A stretch of 64,000 nucleotides of DNA from Pararhizobium_B sp963838155 (GTDB lineage: Bacteria > Pseudomonadota > Alphaproteobacteria > Rhizobiales > Rhizobiaceae). The notes under the pieces were generated by a model. The model had not been told where the DNA came from. It saw only the letters and a list, made by a program, of their open reading frames with translations, and did not search any database. Numbering within the stretch: position 1 is the stretch's first letter; each line of letters opens with the position of its first letter. A program made the translations under genes and the position numbers. Positions 35,953 to 43,748 of this stretch are shown piece by piece. The stretch spans positions 310,001 through 374,000 of the forward strand of contig CAWIQE010000004.1 of the NCBI GenBank assembly GCA_963838155.1. The letters run 5' to 3'.

Positions 35953-36861
35953 TTATTGGCACAGGCGGAAGCCGTGGCTGCGCCGGTCGATGTCGAGATG
36001 CAGATTGTCCCGGTGGTAGCTGTCGGCGCGGGGGCCGAGCACCGTGGTGAAATAGAGGCATGCTCCGCCGATGACGGCGCGCTGAAAGCCTTCCTCGATC
36101 TTGCCGGTGCGCGTGCGCGGGGCAATCGAGAGGGGCGGGTGGCCGTCGAAGCGGAATGTCACGATGTCGACGGCGTTGCCGAAGGCGTGCTGGCTGATCT
36201 TCCTGTCCGGTTCGCCGTCCCGGTGCTTGCATACATAGGCCGAGCCCTGCGTCAGCCCGGTGAGGCGGACGTTCGTGCCGAGTTCCTCGGCCGCGGGCTC
36301 CACCACCCGCCTCGTCCAGTCCGCCAGGGCCGCCGCGGTGGCGCAGCGCATCTCCGCATCCGGCTTCAGCGTCACGCCAGGAAGAATGCTGCTGACGGAG
36401 ATCGGCGCCTCCATGCCGCAGTCGCCGTCGTCGTTGACGGTGCCCTTCTTCTGGTAGACGACGCCGAGGGCGTCGAGCTTGCCGTAGCAGGCGGCGAGCG
36501 CCGCGCCGTCCTCGCCGATTCCCGGTACCGGCACGGGTTTCGTCTCCTCGGTTTCGGTCTCCGGCTGTGGCGGCTTTTCGCTGTCCGTCCCGCCCTCCTC
36601 GGCGGGCGAGATCTCGGCGGGAACGTCTTTTCCGGCGGGGGGCGCCGGCCTTTTTTCCGGCACGGGCGGTGCGGTCCTGTCGGGCTGCGGCTTCGGCACC
36701 GCCTTTTCGGTCCCGGGTTTCGGTGCGGGCACGGGCGGATGGGCTGGCGGCGAGCCGGCCGCGACTGCGGGCGCGGCGGCGATTCCCACCGCCAGTGCCA
36801 AGCCCCGCAGGAGATGCCTGCTTGAGAGAGCCGACGCTGGCCGCATACTCGCCATCCCCAT
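35953..36861 (-). CDS. Extensin-like C-terminal domain protein, Pro-rich, exported
   Basis: This protein of about 302 residues begins with a hydrophobic signal-like segment (LLRGLALAVGIAAAPAVAAG), followed by a Pro/Lys/Glu-rich low-complexity linker (about 35-110). The C-terminal extensin-like domain has CYGKLDALGVVYQKKGTVNDDGDCGMEAPI, KISQHAFGNAVDIVTF and DNLHLDIDRR. The H..D/H..H pattern resembles the D,D-/L,D-carboxypeptidase-like fold used by peptidoglycan-active proteins, so a cell-envelope role is likely. Start choice among 36861, 36855 and 36846 is uncertain. It is divergent from the trp leader. Confidence 0.85.
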   Translation of the reverse strand: MGMASMRPASALSSRHLLRGLALAVGIAAAPAVAAGSPPAHPPVPAPKPGTEKAVPKPQPDRTAPPVPEKRPAPPAGKDVPAEISPAEEGGTDSEKPPQPETETEETKPVPVPGIGEDGAALAACYGKLDALGVVYQKKGTVNDDGDCGMEAPISVSSILPGVTLKPDAEMRCATAAALADWTRRVVEPAAEELGTNVRLTGLTQGSAYVCKHRDGEPDRKISQHAFGNAVDIVTFRFDGHPPLSIAPRTRTGKIEEGFQRAVIGGACLYFTTVLGPRADSYHRDNLHLDIDRRSHGFRLCQ

Positions 36862-36906
36862 ACAAGTGTCTTGCGCTTGCCGTCGTCTCGGGCTAACAGA
36901 TTTCCC

Positions 36907-36951
36907 ATGATCGACGTGCGCAACATTGCAAATTGGTGGTGGGCTCGCTAG
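36907..36951 (+). CDS. trpL: trp leader peptide TrpL
   Basis: The 14-residue peptide MIDVRNIANWWWAR has three consecutive Trp codons and the WWWAR end seen in the rhizobial trp leader peptide (S. meliloti peTrpL is also 14 residues). It lies 130 bp before trpE(G) and just before an attenuator. Ribosome stalling at the Trp codons under Trp shortage should permit readthrough. In S. meliloti both the released leader RNA and the peptide also act in trans; that is not shown here. Confidence 0.9.
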   Translation: MIDVRNIANWWWAR

Positions 36952-36952
36952 A

Positions 36953-37020
36953 GGCGGCCTCGACCAGTCACGTGCATTGACAACCGACAAGCCGCCCAGG
37001 AGTTCCCCGGCGGCTTTTTT
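36953..37020 (+). terminator. trp transcription attenuator
   Basis: The terminator is an 8-bp stem AAGCCGCC/GGCGGCTT (36989-37016) followed by six T. GGCGGC at 36953-36958, right after the trpL stop, can pair with GCCGCC at 36991-36996 to form the antiterminator. The layout is a classic ribosome-mediated attenuator. Confidence 0.88.
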
Positions 37021-37079
37021 GTTCCTGCCGCCGGAACGTCCCGGGCAACCGAAAATGGCCAGACAGGGGATCAGGGCTG

Positions 37080-39263
37080 ATGGCAAGCGACGATTTCGAT
37101 AGAGAGACCTGCGAGACGCGCGGGGGCGTGACCATCACCCGGACCCGCCGGCCGGTCGCCTACGCGGACGCGATCGAGGGCGCGATCACGGCGCTGGATT
37201 CGCGGCGCGGCGCGGTCTTCTCCTCCAACTACGAATATCCCGGGCGCTACACGCGGTGGGATACGGCCATCGTCGATCCTCCGCTCGGGATTTCGGCGAA
37301 GGGGCGGACGATGCGCCTCGATGCCTACAATGCGCGGGGAGAGGTCCTTCTGACGCTGATCGCGGATCGGCTGGCGAGCGAACGGGATATCGCGCTCGGG
37401 GAACGAAGCGCGACGCGGCTCGACCTGGAGGTGCGGGAGCCGCAAACGGTCATCGCCGAGGAAGAGCGGTCCCGGGCGCCGACGGTCTTCACGGCGTTGC
37501 GTGCGATCACCGATCTTTTCCACACTGCCGCCGACGGGAACATCGGGCTCTACGGCGCCTTCGGGTACGACCTGGCGTTCCAGTTCGACAGCGTGGAGAG
37601 GAGGCTGGAGCGCCCGAAAGACCAGCGCGACCTGGTGCTCTACCTGCCCGACGAGATCGTCGTGGTCGATCACTATTCGGCGGCCGCGTGGATCGACCGC
37701 TACGACTTTTCCCGGGGCGAACTGACGAGCGAGGGGCGGCCGCGCGAGATCGCGCCCGAGCCCTTTCGCCCGTCCGAGCGCATTCCGCCGCGGTGCGACC
37801 ACAAGCCCGGCGAATATGCGGAACTCGTCAAGCGCGCCAAGGAGAGCTTCCGTCGCGGCGATCTCTTCGAGGTCGTCCCGGGGCAGATGTTCTTCGAGCG
37901 ATGCGAAAGCAATCCGTCCGACATCGCCCGTCGGCTGAAGGTCATCAACCCGTCGCCCTATTCCTTCTTCATCAATCTCGGCGGCGGCGAGTATCTGGTC
38001 GGCGCCTCGCCGGAGATGTTCGTCCGGGTGAACGGGCGCCGCGTCGAGACCTGTCCCATCTCGGGGACGATCAAGCGGGGCGACGACGCGATTTCCGATT
38101 CCGAGCAGATCCTCAAGCTGCTCAACTCCAAGAAGGACGAATCGGAGCTCACCATGTGTTCGGACGTCGACCGCAACGACAAGAGCCGCGTGTGCGAGCC
38201 GGGCTCGGTCAAGGTGATCGGCCGGCGGCAGATCGAAATGTACTCGCGGCTGATCCACACCGTCGACCACATCGAGGGGCGCCTTCGTGACGGCATGGAC
38301 GCGTTCGACGCCTTCCTCAGCCATGCCTGGGCGGTGACCGTGACCGGCGCGCCGAAGCTCTGGGCGATGCGGTTCATCGAGAACAACGAGAAGAGCCCGC
38401 GCGCCTGGTACGGCGGCGCGATCGGCATGATCAACTTCAACGGCGACATGAACACCGGCCTGACGCTCAGGACCATACGCATCAAGGACGGCATCGCCGA
38501 GGTGCGTGCCGGCGCGACCCTCCTCTACGATTCCGTCCCGGAGGAGGAGGAAGCCGAGACGGAGCTCAAGGCTTCGGCCATGCTCTCGGCGATCCGCGAT
38601 GCGCGGCTCGGCAACAGTTCGGCGGCCGCGCGCGGGGCGGCGCGCGTGGGCGAGGGCGTATCGATCCTTCTCGTCGATCACGAGGATTCCTTCGTCCACA
38701 CCCTCGCCAACTATTTCCGGCAGACGGGGGCGAAGGTGACGACCGTGCGCAGCCCGGTCGGAGACGACGTGTTCGACCGGGTCGCGCCGGACCTCGTCGT
38801 CCTGTCGCCGGGACCCGGTTCGCCGAAGGACTTCGACTGCAAGGCGACGATCCGGCGCGCGCGCGGGCGGAAGCTGCCGATTTTCGGCGTCTGTCTCGGG
38901 CTGCAGGCGATCGCCGAGGCCTATGGCGGGGAGTTGCGGCACCTGGCGCTGCCGATGCACGGAAAGCCGTCGCGTATCCGGGTGGTGGAACAGGGACGCG
39001 TGTTCTCCGGCTTGCCGGCGGACGTGACGGTGGGCCGCTACCATTCGATCTTCGCCGATCCGGTGACCCTGCCGAAGGAGTTCCGGGTGACGGCGGAAAG
39101 CGAGGACGGTACGATCATGGCGATCGAGCATGTCAGCGAACCGGTGGCGGCGGTGCAGTTTCACCCGGAATCGATCATGACGCTCGGCGGAGAGGCGGGA
39201 ATGCGGATCATCGAAAACGTCGTCGCGCACCTCAAGCGGCGCGCGGGCGAAGAAGCTGCTTGA
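37080..39263 (+). CDS. trpE(G): Anthranilate synthase, fused TrpE-TrpG
   Basis: This 727-residue protein makes anthranilate from chorismate and glutamine. The chorismate-binding TrpE part (1-525) includes SYEYPGRYTRWDTA-like sequence near residue 45 (feedback site region), GDLFEVVPGQMFFE, GTIKRGDDA and the MCSDVDRNDKSRVCEPGSVKVIGRR block. The glutamine amidotransferase part starts near 540 (ILLVDHEDSFVHTLANYFRQ), with catalytic Cys605 in GVCLGLQA and the His-Glu of VQFHPESIMTL. The fusion is typical of Rhizobiales. It is controlled by the trpL attenuator; AGGGGA precedes the start. Confidence 0.96.
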   Translation: MASDDFDRETCETRGGVTITRTRRPVAYADAIEGAITALDSRRGAVFSSNYEYPGRYTRWDTAIVDPPLGISAKGRTMRLDAYNARGEVLLTLIADRLASERDIALGERSATRLDLEVREPQTVIAEEERSRAPTVFTALRAITDLFHTAADGNIGLYGAFGYDLAFQFDSVERRLERPKDQRDLVLYLPDEIVVVDHYSAAAWIDRYDFSRGELTSEGRPREIAPEPFRPSERIPPRCDHKPGEYAELVKRAKESFRRGDLFEVVPGQMFFERCESNPSDIARRLKVINPSPYSFFINLGGGEYLVGASPEMFVRVNGRRVETCPISGTIKRGDDAISDSEQILKLLNSKKDESELTMCSDVDRNDKSRVCEPGSVKVIGRRQIEMYSRLIHTVDHIEGRLRDGMDAFDAFLSHAWAVTVTGAPKLWAMRFIENNEKSPRAWYGGAIGMINFNGDMNTGLTLRTIRIKDGIAEVRAGATLLYDSVPEEEEAETELKASAMLSAIRDARLGNSSAAARGAARVGEGVSILLVDHEDSFVHTLANYFRQTGAKVTTVRSPVGDDVFDRVAPDLVVLSPGPGSPKDFDCKATIRRARGRKLPIFGVCLGLQAIAEAYGGELRHLALPMHGKPSRIRVVEQGRVFSGLPADVTVGRYHSIFADPVTLPKEFRVTAESEDGTIMAIEHVSEPVAAVQFHPESIMTLGGEAGMRIIENVVAHLKRRAGEEAA

Positions 39264-39294
39264 GGCAGCGGGGCGCCGTGAACGGGCTGGCGAC

Positions 39295-40230
39295 ATGAGA
39301 GAAGGCAGCGCGAGCGGGGAGCCGAGGGCAGCCCCGCGCCATTCGCGGGCGGTCGAGCGCCTGGCGATCTATTCCATTCCCGTCGCCCTCGTCGTGCTGG
39401 CGCTCAAGGTCTGGGCATGGCAGCTGACCGGTTCGGTCGCGCTGTTCTCGGACGCCATAGAGACGATCGTCAACGTGTTCGCGGCCGCGGCCGCCTTCGC
39501 GGCGGTGCGCTACAGTCGAAAGCCGGCCGACGAAAACCATCATTTCGGGCACTACAAGGCGGAATATTTCTCGGCGGTGCTGGAAGGCGTGCTGATCGTG
39601 CTCGCGGCGCTGATGATCGCCTACGAGGCGTTCGGCCATATCCTCGCGCCCACGCTGCCGCGTGCGCCGTTGTCCGGCCTGGCGATCAACGCGCTCGGCG
39701 GGGCGGTCAACGCCGTTTGGGCCTATGTCCTCGTCAGCGCGGGCCGGCGGCATCGCTCGCCGGCGCTCGTCGCCGACGGCCGCCATATCTACACCGACGT
39801 CGTCACGTCGGTCGGCGTGATCGCGGGACTGGCCCTGGCGCTGGCCACGGGCTGGGCGGTCCTGGATCCGCTGATGGCGCTGGCCGTGGCGGCCAACATC
39901 GTGTGGGAAGGATGGAAGGTCATCTCCGAATCGGTCAACGGGCTGATGGACCGGGCGGCCAGCCCGGGAGACATCCAGCGGATCAAGGAGATCATCAGCG
40001 ACAACGCCGAGGGGTCCCTCGGCGTGCACGACCTCAAGACGCGCGTGGCGGGGCCGGCCACCTTCATCGATTTCCACATGGTGGTGCCGCGCTCGATGAG
40101 CGTGGCCGAGGCTCATGGCATCTGCGACCGGATGGAAGAGGCGATCAAGGCGTTCGTGCCCGGCGCCTCCATCGCGATCCACGTCGAACCCCGCGGCGAG
40201 GAAGCCCACGGCATCAACGTCGAGGTCTGA
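39295..40230 (+). CDS. Cation diffusion facilitator family transporter
   Basis: This is a 311-residue inner-membrane divalent metal exporter. Six membrane helices occupy about residues 20-215. The metal-site pattern is SVALFSDAIETIVNVFAA in helix 2 (D..E rather than the usual HxxxD of zinc CDFs) and ADGRHIYTDVVTSVGVI (HxxxD) in helix 5. KPADENHHFGHYKAEYFSA is the conserved cytosolic loop. The C-terminal 85 residues form the cytosolic dimer domain. DxxxE in helix 2 occurs in some iron or manganese CDF groups, so the metal may not be zinc. It is 32 bp after trpE(G) and may be co-transcribed. Confidence 0.9.
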   Translation: MREGSASGEPRAAPRHSRAVERLAIYSIPVALVVLALKVWAWQLTGSVALFSDAIETIVNVFAAAAAFAAVRYSRKPADENHHFGHYKAEYFSAVLEGVLIVLAALMIAYEAFGHILAPTLPRAPLSGLAINALGGAVNAVWAYVLVSAGRRHRSPALVADGRHIYTDVVTSVGVIAGLALALATGWAVLDPLMALAVAANIVWEGWKVISESVNGLMDRAASPGDIQRIKEIISDNAEGSLGVHDLKTRVAGPATFIDFHMVVPRSMSVAEAHGICDRMEEAIKAFVPGASIAIHVEPRGEEAHGINVEV

Positions 40231-40266
40231 GGTCCGCACCTTGCCCAGGCGCGGCTGCGAACGACG

Positions 40267-40295
40267 AAAAAAAAGGCCGGCCATGGAGGCCGGCC
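40267..40295 (-). terminator. Rho-independent terminator, minus strand
   Basis: An 8-bp perfect GGCCGGCC stem with a 5-nt loop is followed by eight T on the minus strand. It is the strongest intrinsic terminator in the window. It could end the candidate sRNA or the transcript of the retropepsin-like gene. Confidence 0.85.
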
Positions 40296-40420
40296 CAATG
40301 TCGGAGCCTTAGCGGGGTAGGGGCGTTTGAGAGGCTCCGAACTCGTCGCGCCACGGTTTGGTTCAAACACTGGAACCGGCGCAAAATTTTGTGGTTGATA
40401 ACTCGCCGCGGATCGCCGAC
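40267..40420 (-). ncRNA. Candidate trans-acting small RNA with strong terminator
   Basis: On the minus strand a perfect 9-bp hairpin (TCGGAGCCT/AGGCTCCGA, 40301-40340, 22-nt loop with CCCCTACCCC) is followed by GGCCGGCC-TCCAT-GGCCGGCC and eight T (to 40267). No coding frame fits. The nearest minus-strand gene ends 226 bp upstream of the first stem, so either this is a separate sRNA or a long 3' UTR. The 5' end is a guess; no promoter was identified. Confidence 0.5.
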
Positions 40421-40566
40421 TGCGATCATTTGATCTTGACGATGAAGCTATCACGAAACGATGACAGTTACGAATCATTTCGTGATGCGGGGGGTCATCC
40501 ATTCGGTGACATTTTCGTGACGAGGGAGGTCGGCCCTGCCGGGGCCGGCGCGGGCGTCCGGCGATA
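40421..40566. other. AT-richer intergenic stretch with TTTCGTGA repeats
   Basis: No gene is seen. The 8-mer TTTCGTGA occurs three times: inverted at 40451-40458, and direct at 40478-40485 and 40513-40520. The first two form a 9-bp inverted repeat (ATCACGAAA/TTTCGTGAT). It may be a regulatory region for the candidate sRNA (inference). Confidence 0.45.
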
Positions 40567-41283
40567 TCAGTCGCGCAGGACGAGCACGTCGCGGCTCATC
40601 TGGAACGATGTGAGCGTCTCGAGGAAGTCCATGCCGAGAAGGCTCTGGTCGAGCATGCCGGGCGCGGAGACGCTGGCGTGGACATTGTCGCGCTCGATGG
40701 GGCCGAGCGCTATGCGGTCCAGGCTGACATAGGCGGCCTTGGCCTTTCCGTTGGCGGTGAGGACGGTCTGGGTGAAGGAAAGCCTGGACGGGTCCAGCCC
40801 GATCCGTTCGGCGTCGGCATAGGAGAGGACGACGGTGCTGGCGCCTGTGTCCACGAGGAAGTTCACCCTGTGGCCGTCGACCCAGGCGGCGGCCTCGAAA
40901 TGGCCGCTCTTCGTCTTCTGCAGGATGACCTCGGTCGCGCCGTTCAAGCCGGTGCGGGTGATCGGAAGACCCGGGATGAGGCCGGCGGTCAGCCGGGCGC
41001 CGGCCTGCTGCAGGTCGTAGCGATAGATATAGACGGTCGACAACGCCAGAAGCGCGACCACCCAGATGATCATGTTGCGGGCGAACTCGCGCAGCCGCCC
41101 GGTGGACAGGATGCCGGCGGCGAGCACGGCCGCCCAGGCGGTGAGCGCCGCGGCGGAGGCGAAGGCATCCTCCGGGATGCCGAAGACGAGGCCGTTCCGC
41201 CTGTTGAAGAGCAGCAGGACCATCGCGCCGCCCAGCACGCCCATGACGAGCGGGAAGAGGTAACGGTGACGCGTGCGTCTCAC
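40567..41283 (-). CDS. TIGR02281-type retropepsin-like aspartic protease, membrane anchored
   Basis: This 238-residue protein starts with GTG at 41283, overlapping the DUF1289 gene stop by GTGA. Three hydrophobic segments (about 8-25, 38-58 and 68-85) anchor it. The C-terminal half is a clan AA aspartic protease: VNFLVDTGASTVVLSYADAERIG holds the catalytic DTGAS motif, and GPIERDNVHASVSAPGMLDQSLLGMDFLETL the later conserved segment. A single catalytic Asp per chain implies a dimer. Its substrate is unknown. It is co-transcribed with the DUF1289 gene. Confidence 0.88.
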   Translation of the reverse strand: MRRTRHRYLFPLVMGVLGGAMVLLLFNRRNGLVFGIPEDAFASAAALTAWAAVLAAGILSTGRLREFARNMIIWVVALLALSTVYIYRYDLQQAGARLTAGLIPGLPITRTGLNGATEVILQKTKSGHFEAAAWVDGHRVNFLVDTGASTVVLSYADAERIGLDPSRLSFTQTVLTANGKAKAAYVSLDRIALGPIERDNVHASVSAPGMLDQSLLGMDFLETLTSFQMSRDVLVLRD

Positions 41284-41510
41284 GCCTCTCCCCTTTCCCG
41301 GGCCATGCGCGCCCGCCGGGTTTCGCGCCGGGGCTTGCGTTCGACCGTGTCGAGGCGCGCGGGAAGGGTGCGCAGGACCGCGCCGCGCTCCTCTGCCGAC
41401 ATGGACATCCATGCGGCGATCTCGTCCCGGGTCCGGCCGCAGCCGAAACAGTAGCCCGTCTTCATGTCGATCGAGCAGACGAGGATGCAGGGCGATTCGA
41501 CGACGCTCAT
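41280..41510 (-). CDS. DUF1289 domain protein (small Cys-rich)
   Basis: This 76-residue protein has the four-cysteine pattern SPCILVCSIDMKTGYCFGCGRTRDEIAAW, typical of DUF1289, which may bind a metal or Fe-S cluster. The C-terminal part is basic (RKPRRETRRARMARERGEA). The start at 41510 follows the family; its stop is coupled to the protease gene. The function of the family is unknown. Confidence 0.88.
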   Translation of the reverse strand: MSVVESPCILVCSIDMKTGYCFGCGRTRDEIAAWMSMSAEERGAVLRTLPARLDTVERKPRRETRRARMARERGEA

Positions 41511-41557
41511 CGTGGGCTGGTCCTGAAGCGGAGAGGCGGCATGTCCGGGGGCTCGCG

Positions 41558-42367
41558 TCAGAGGATCAGGACGAGCGCGAGGAGGGCCGCGATCTCGGCC
41601 AGCTGCTGCGCCGCGCCGATCGTGTCGCCCGTATACCCGCCGAGCCGGCCGCCGACGTGGCGGGTGCAGAGCGCCGTGGCCGCGGCGATGGCGGCGAGCG
41701 CGCCGGCGCCGGCCGCCAGGCCGCAAGCCGGCACGAGGCAGACGACGAGAGCGGCCACGCCGAGACCGATGGCGAAGGATGCGGGCGCCTCTTCGGGCCG
41801 TCCGGCCTTGCCGGCGACGCCGTCGGGGCGGGCGCAGGGCAGGGCCTGCCAGTGCCAGACCATGGCCGCCCGGCTCGCGGCGGCGATGCCGAGGAAGGCG
41901 AAGGCGGCGGCAAGGGGCGACAAAAGCGTCGCCAGGACACCGATCGCGGCCGCCCGCAGCCCGATGGACAGGACGAGGCCGATGGTTCCGAAGGTGCCGA
42001 TGCGGCTGTCCTTCATGATGGCGAGGGCCCGGTCGGCATCGCTGCCGGCGCCCAGACCGTCGAGCATGTCGGCCAGCCCGTCCTCGTGGAGCGCGCCTGT
42101 GATCGCGATCTGCAGGGCGACCACCATGCCGCCGGCCACCAGCGCGGGCGCGTGGGCAGCCGTCAGCAGCCCGAGAAGAAGCGCGGCGGGCAGGGCCACC
42201 ACGATACCGGCGAGCGGAAAGGCGCGCACGGTCTCGCTGAGGGGCCCCGGCGCAGCCGAGAAGAATCGCTGAGGAACCGGCAGGCGGCTGAGGAACGCCA
42301 CCGCACGAGCGGTCTCTCCGAGGAGTTCGGCGGGGAGAGCGAGCTGATCTTTGAATTCGAGTTTCAT
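41558..42367 (-). CDS. cobV: Adenosylcobinamide-GDP ribazoletransferase (cobalamin synthase)
   Basis: This 269-residue membrane enzyme (CobS in Salmonella) joins alpha-ribazole to adenosylcobinamide-GDP in the last step of B12 synthesis. TGALHEDGLADMLDGLGAGSDADRALAIMKDSRIGTFG contains the Mg-binding acidic motif near residue 95. The rest is strongly hydrophobic with about six membrane segments. It is divergent from cobT, which makes the other substrate precursor, across 104 bp. Confidence 0.94.
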   Translation of the reverse strand: MKLEFKDQLALPAELLGETARAVAFLSRLPVPQRFFSAAPGPLSETVRAFPLAGIVVALPAALLLGLLTAAHAPALVAGGMVVALQIAITGALHEDGLADMLDGLGAGSDADRALAIMKDSRIGTFGTIGLVLSIGLRAAAIGVLATLLSPLAAAFAFLGIAAASRAAMVWHWQALPCARPDGVAGKAGRPEEAPASFAIGLGVAALVVCLVPACGLAAGAGALAAIAAATALCTRHVGGRLGGYTGDTIGAAQQLAEIAALLALVLIL

Positions 42368-42471
42368 GATTGCGACCTTAAACGGCGCCGTTCGAGTTGT
42401 GGGTGCCTAGAAGTCACTCTAAGGAAGAATCTGAATTTTCTGTGCAAGACATCTGCGACAAGGACCATACC

Positions 42472-43488
42472 ATGGCGATCACGGGAATGCCCTTCGACGA
42501 TTTCCGGGAGCTTCTCGGCAATCTGCCCGGCCCCGACGAGGCGGCGGCAGCCATCGCGCGGGAGCGGGACTCCCGCCTGACCAAGCCGCCGGGGGCGCTG
42601 GCGCGGATGGAGGAGATCGCGTTCTGGCTGGCGTCCTGGACCGGGCGGCAACCGGCGGTCACGCGGCCGCTGGTGGCCGTCTTCGCGGGAAATCATGGCG
42701 TCACGCGCAAGGGCGTGTCGCCCTTTCCGGCGGACGTGACGCAGCAGATGGTCGCCAACTTCGCCGCCGGCGGGGCCGCGATCAACCAGATCTGCGCGGC
42801 CCACGATCTGGGGCTCAAGGTCTTCGACCTGGCGCTGGAGGTGCCGACGGGCGACATTACGGAGGAGCCGGCGCTGAGCGAGCGCGATTGCGCCGCGACG
42901 ATGGCGTTCGGGATGGAGTCGATCGCCGGCGGCACGGACCTTCTCTGCATCGGCGAAATGGGAATCGGCAACACGACCATTGCCGCGGCGATCTGCCACG
43001 GCCTCTTCGGCGGGAAGGCCGCCGACTGGGTGGGACCCGGCACCGGGGCCGCGGGCGAGGGACTGAAGCGCAAGATCGCCGCCGTCGAAGCGGCCGTCGC
43101 CCTGCATTCGGCGCATCTGAAGGATCCGCTCGAACTGCTGCGGCGCCTCGGCGGACGGGAGATCGCGGCGATGGCGGGGGCGATCCTCGCGGCGCGGATG
43201 GAGCGGATACCCGTGATCCTCGACGGCTATGTGACGGGTGCGGCGGCGGCGGTCCTGTTCGCGGCGAACCCCTCGGCGCTCGATCATTGCATCGCCGGCC
43301 ACGTCTCGGCGGAGCCGGGCCACCGGCGGCTCCTCGACAAGCTCGGCAAGAAACCCCTGCTCGACCTCGGCATGCGGCTCGGGGAGGGGACCGGAGCGGC
43401 GCTCGCCGCCGGCATCGTCAAGGCCGCGGCGCAATGCCATTCGGGCATGGCGACCTTCGAGGAGGCAGGCGTCAGCGACAAGGCGTGA
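42472..43488 (+). CDS. cobT: Nicotinate-nucleotide--dimethylbenzimidazole phosphoribosyltransferase
   Basis: This 338-residue enzyme (CobU in Pseudomonas nomenclature) makes alpha-ribazole phosphate from NaMN and DMB. DSRLTKPPGALARMEEIAFWLA, FAGNHGVTRKGVSPFPADVT, EMGIGNTTIAAAI and the catalytic Glu region LGMRLGEGTGAALA are all present. The ATG at 42472 has AAGGA upstream and is preferred to one at 42397. It stands alone on the plus strand, followed by the riboswitch region of the main cob operon. Confidence 0.94.
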   Translation: MAITGMPFDDFRELLGNLPGPDEAAAAIARERDSRLTKPPGALARMEEIAFWLASWTGRQPAVTRPLVAVFAGNHGVTRKGVSPFPADVTQQMVANFAAGGAAINQICAAHDLGLKVFDLALEVPTGDITEEPALSERDCAATMAFGMESIAGGTDLLCIGEMGIGNTTIAAAICHGLFGGKAADWVGPGTGAAGEGLKRKIAAVEAAVALHSAHLKDPLELLRRLGGREIAAMAGAILAARMERIPVILDGYVTGAAAAVLFAANPSALDHCIAGHVSAEPGHRRLLDKLGKKPLLDLGMRLGEGTGAALAAGIVKAAAQCHSGMATFEEAGVSDKA

Positions 43489-43564
43489 CGGGACGGGCGG
43501 CGGCCTGACGCGAATGGCACGCGCGATGTCGGAATCGCGTTTGACCGGGCTCGGCGGTTTCGCC

Positions 43565-43735
43565 TAGATTGCGGCCTCTGTGCGACGGCGCCTGGGACGA
43601 ACAGGCTGAGAGAAAATCCGGTGAGCCCGACCAAAGGCGGGGGCAATTCCGGGGCTGTCCGGATCGGTTCGGGTTGCGCCGGCGGCGCGCCCGCTCGGCG
43701 TTTCGCGCAGCCAACGACCTTGCGAAGCGAACCGA
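43565..43735 (+). promoter_or_regulatory. Cobalamin riboswitch (divergent)
   Basis: The leader has GCCTG-N7-CAGGC, the conserved AATCCGGTG (43615-43623), GGGGGCAATTCCGGGGCTG (from about 43639), and a B12-box-like CAGCCAACGACCTTGCG (43708-43724; compare AGCCAGGAGACCTGCC). The order and spacing match a cobalamin riboswitch, though the junction bases GCAACTGT and GCCACTG of the common class are missing or altered. It ends about 25 nt before the cbiX start, so B12 could act on translation initiation as well as transcription. Confidence 0.75.
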
Positions 43736-43748
43736 AAGGACAGGCACG

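Noticed and set aside
37071..39296. 741-codon minus-strand open frame
   Set aside because: Antisense of the fused anthranilate synthase; no independent evidence.
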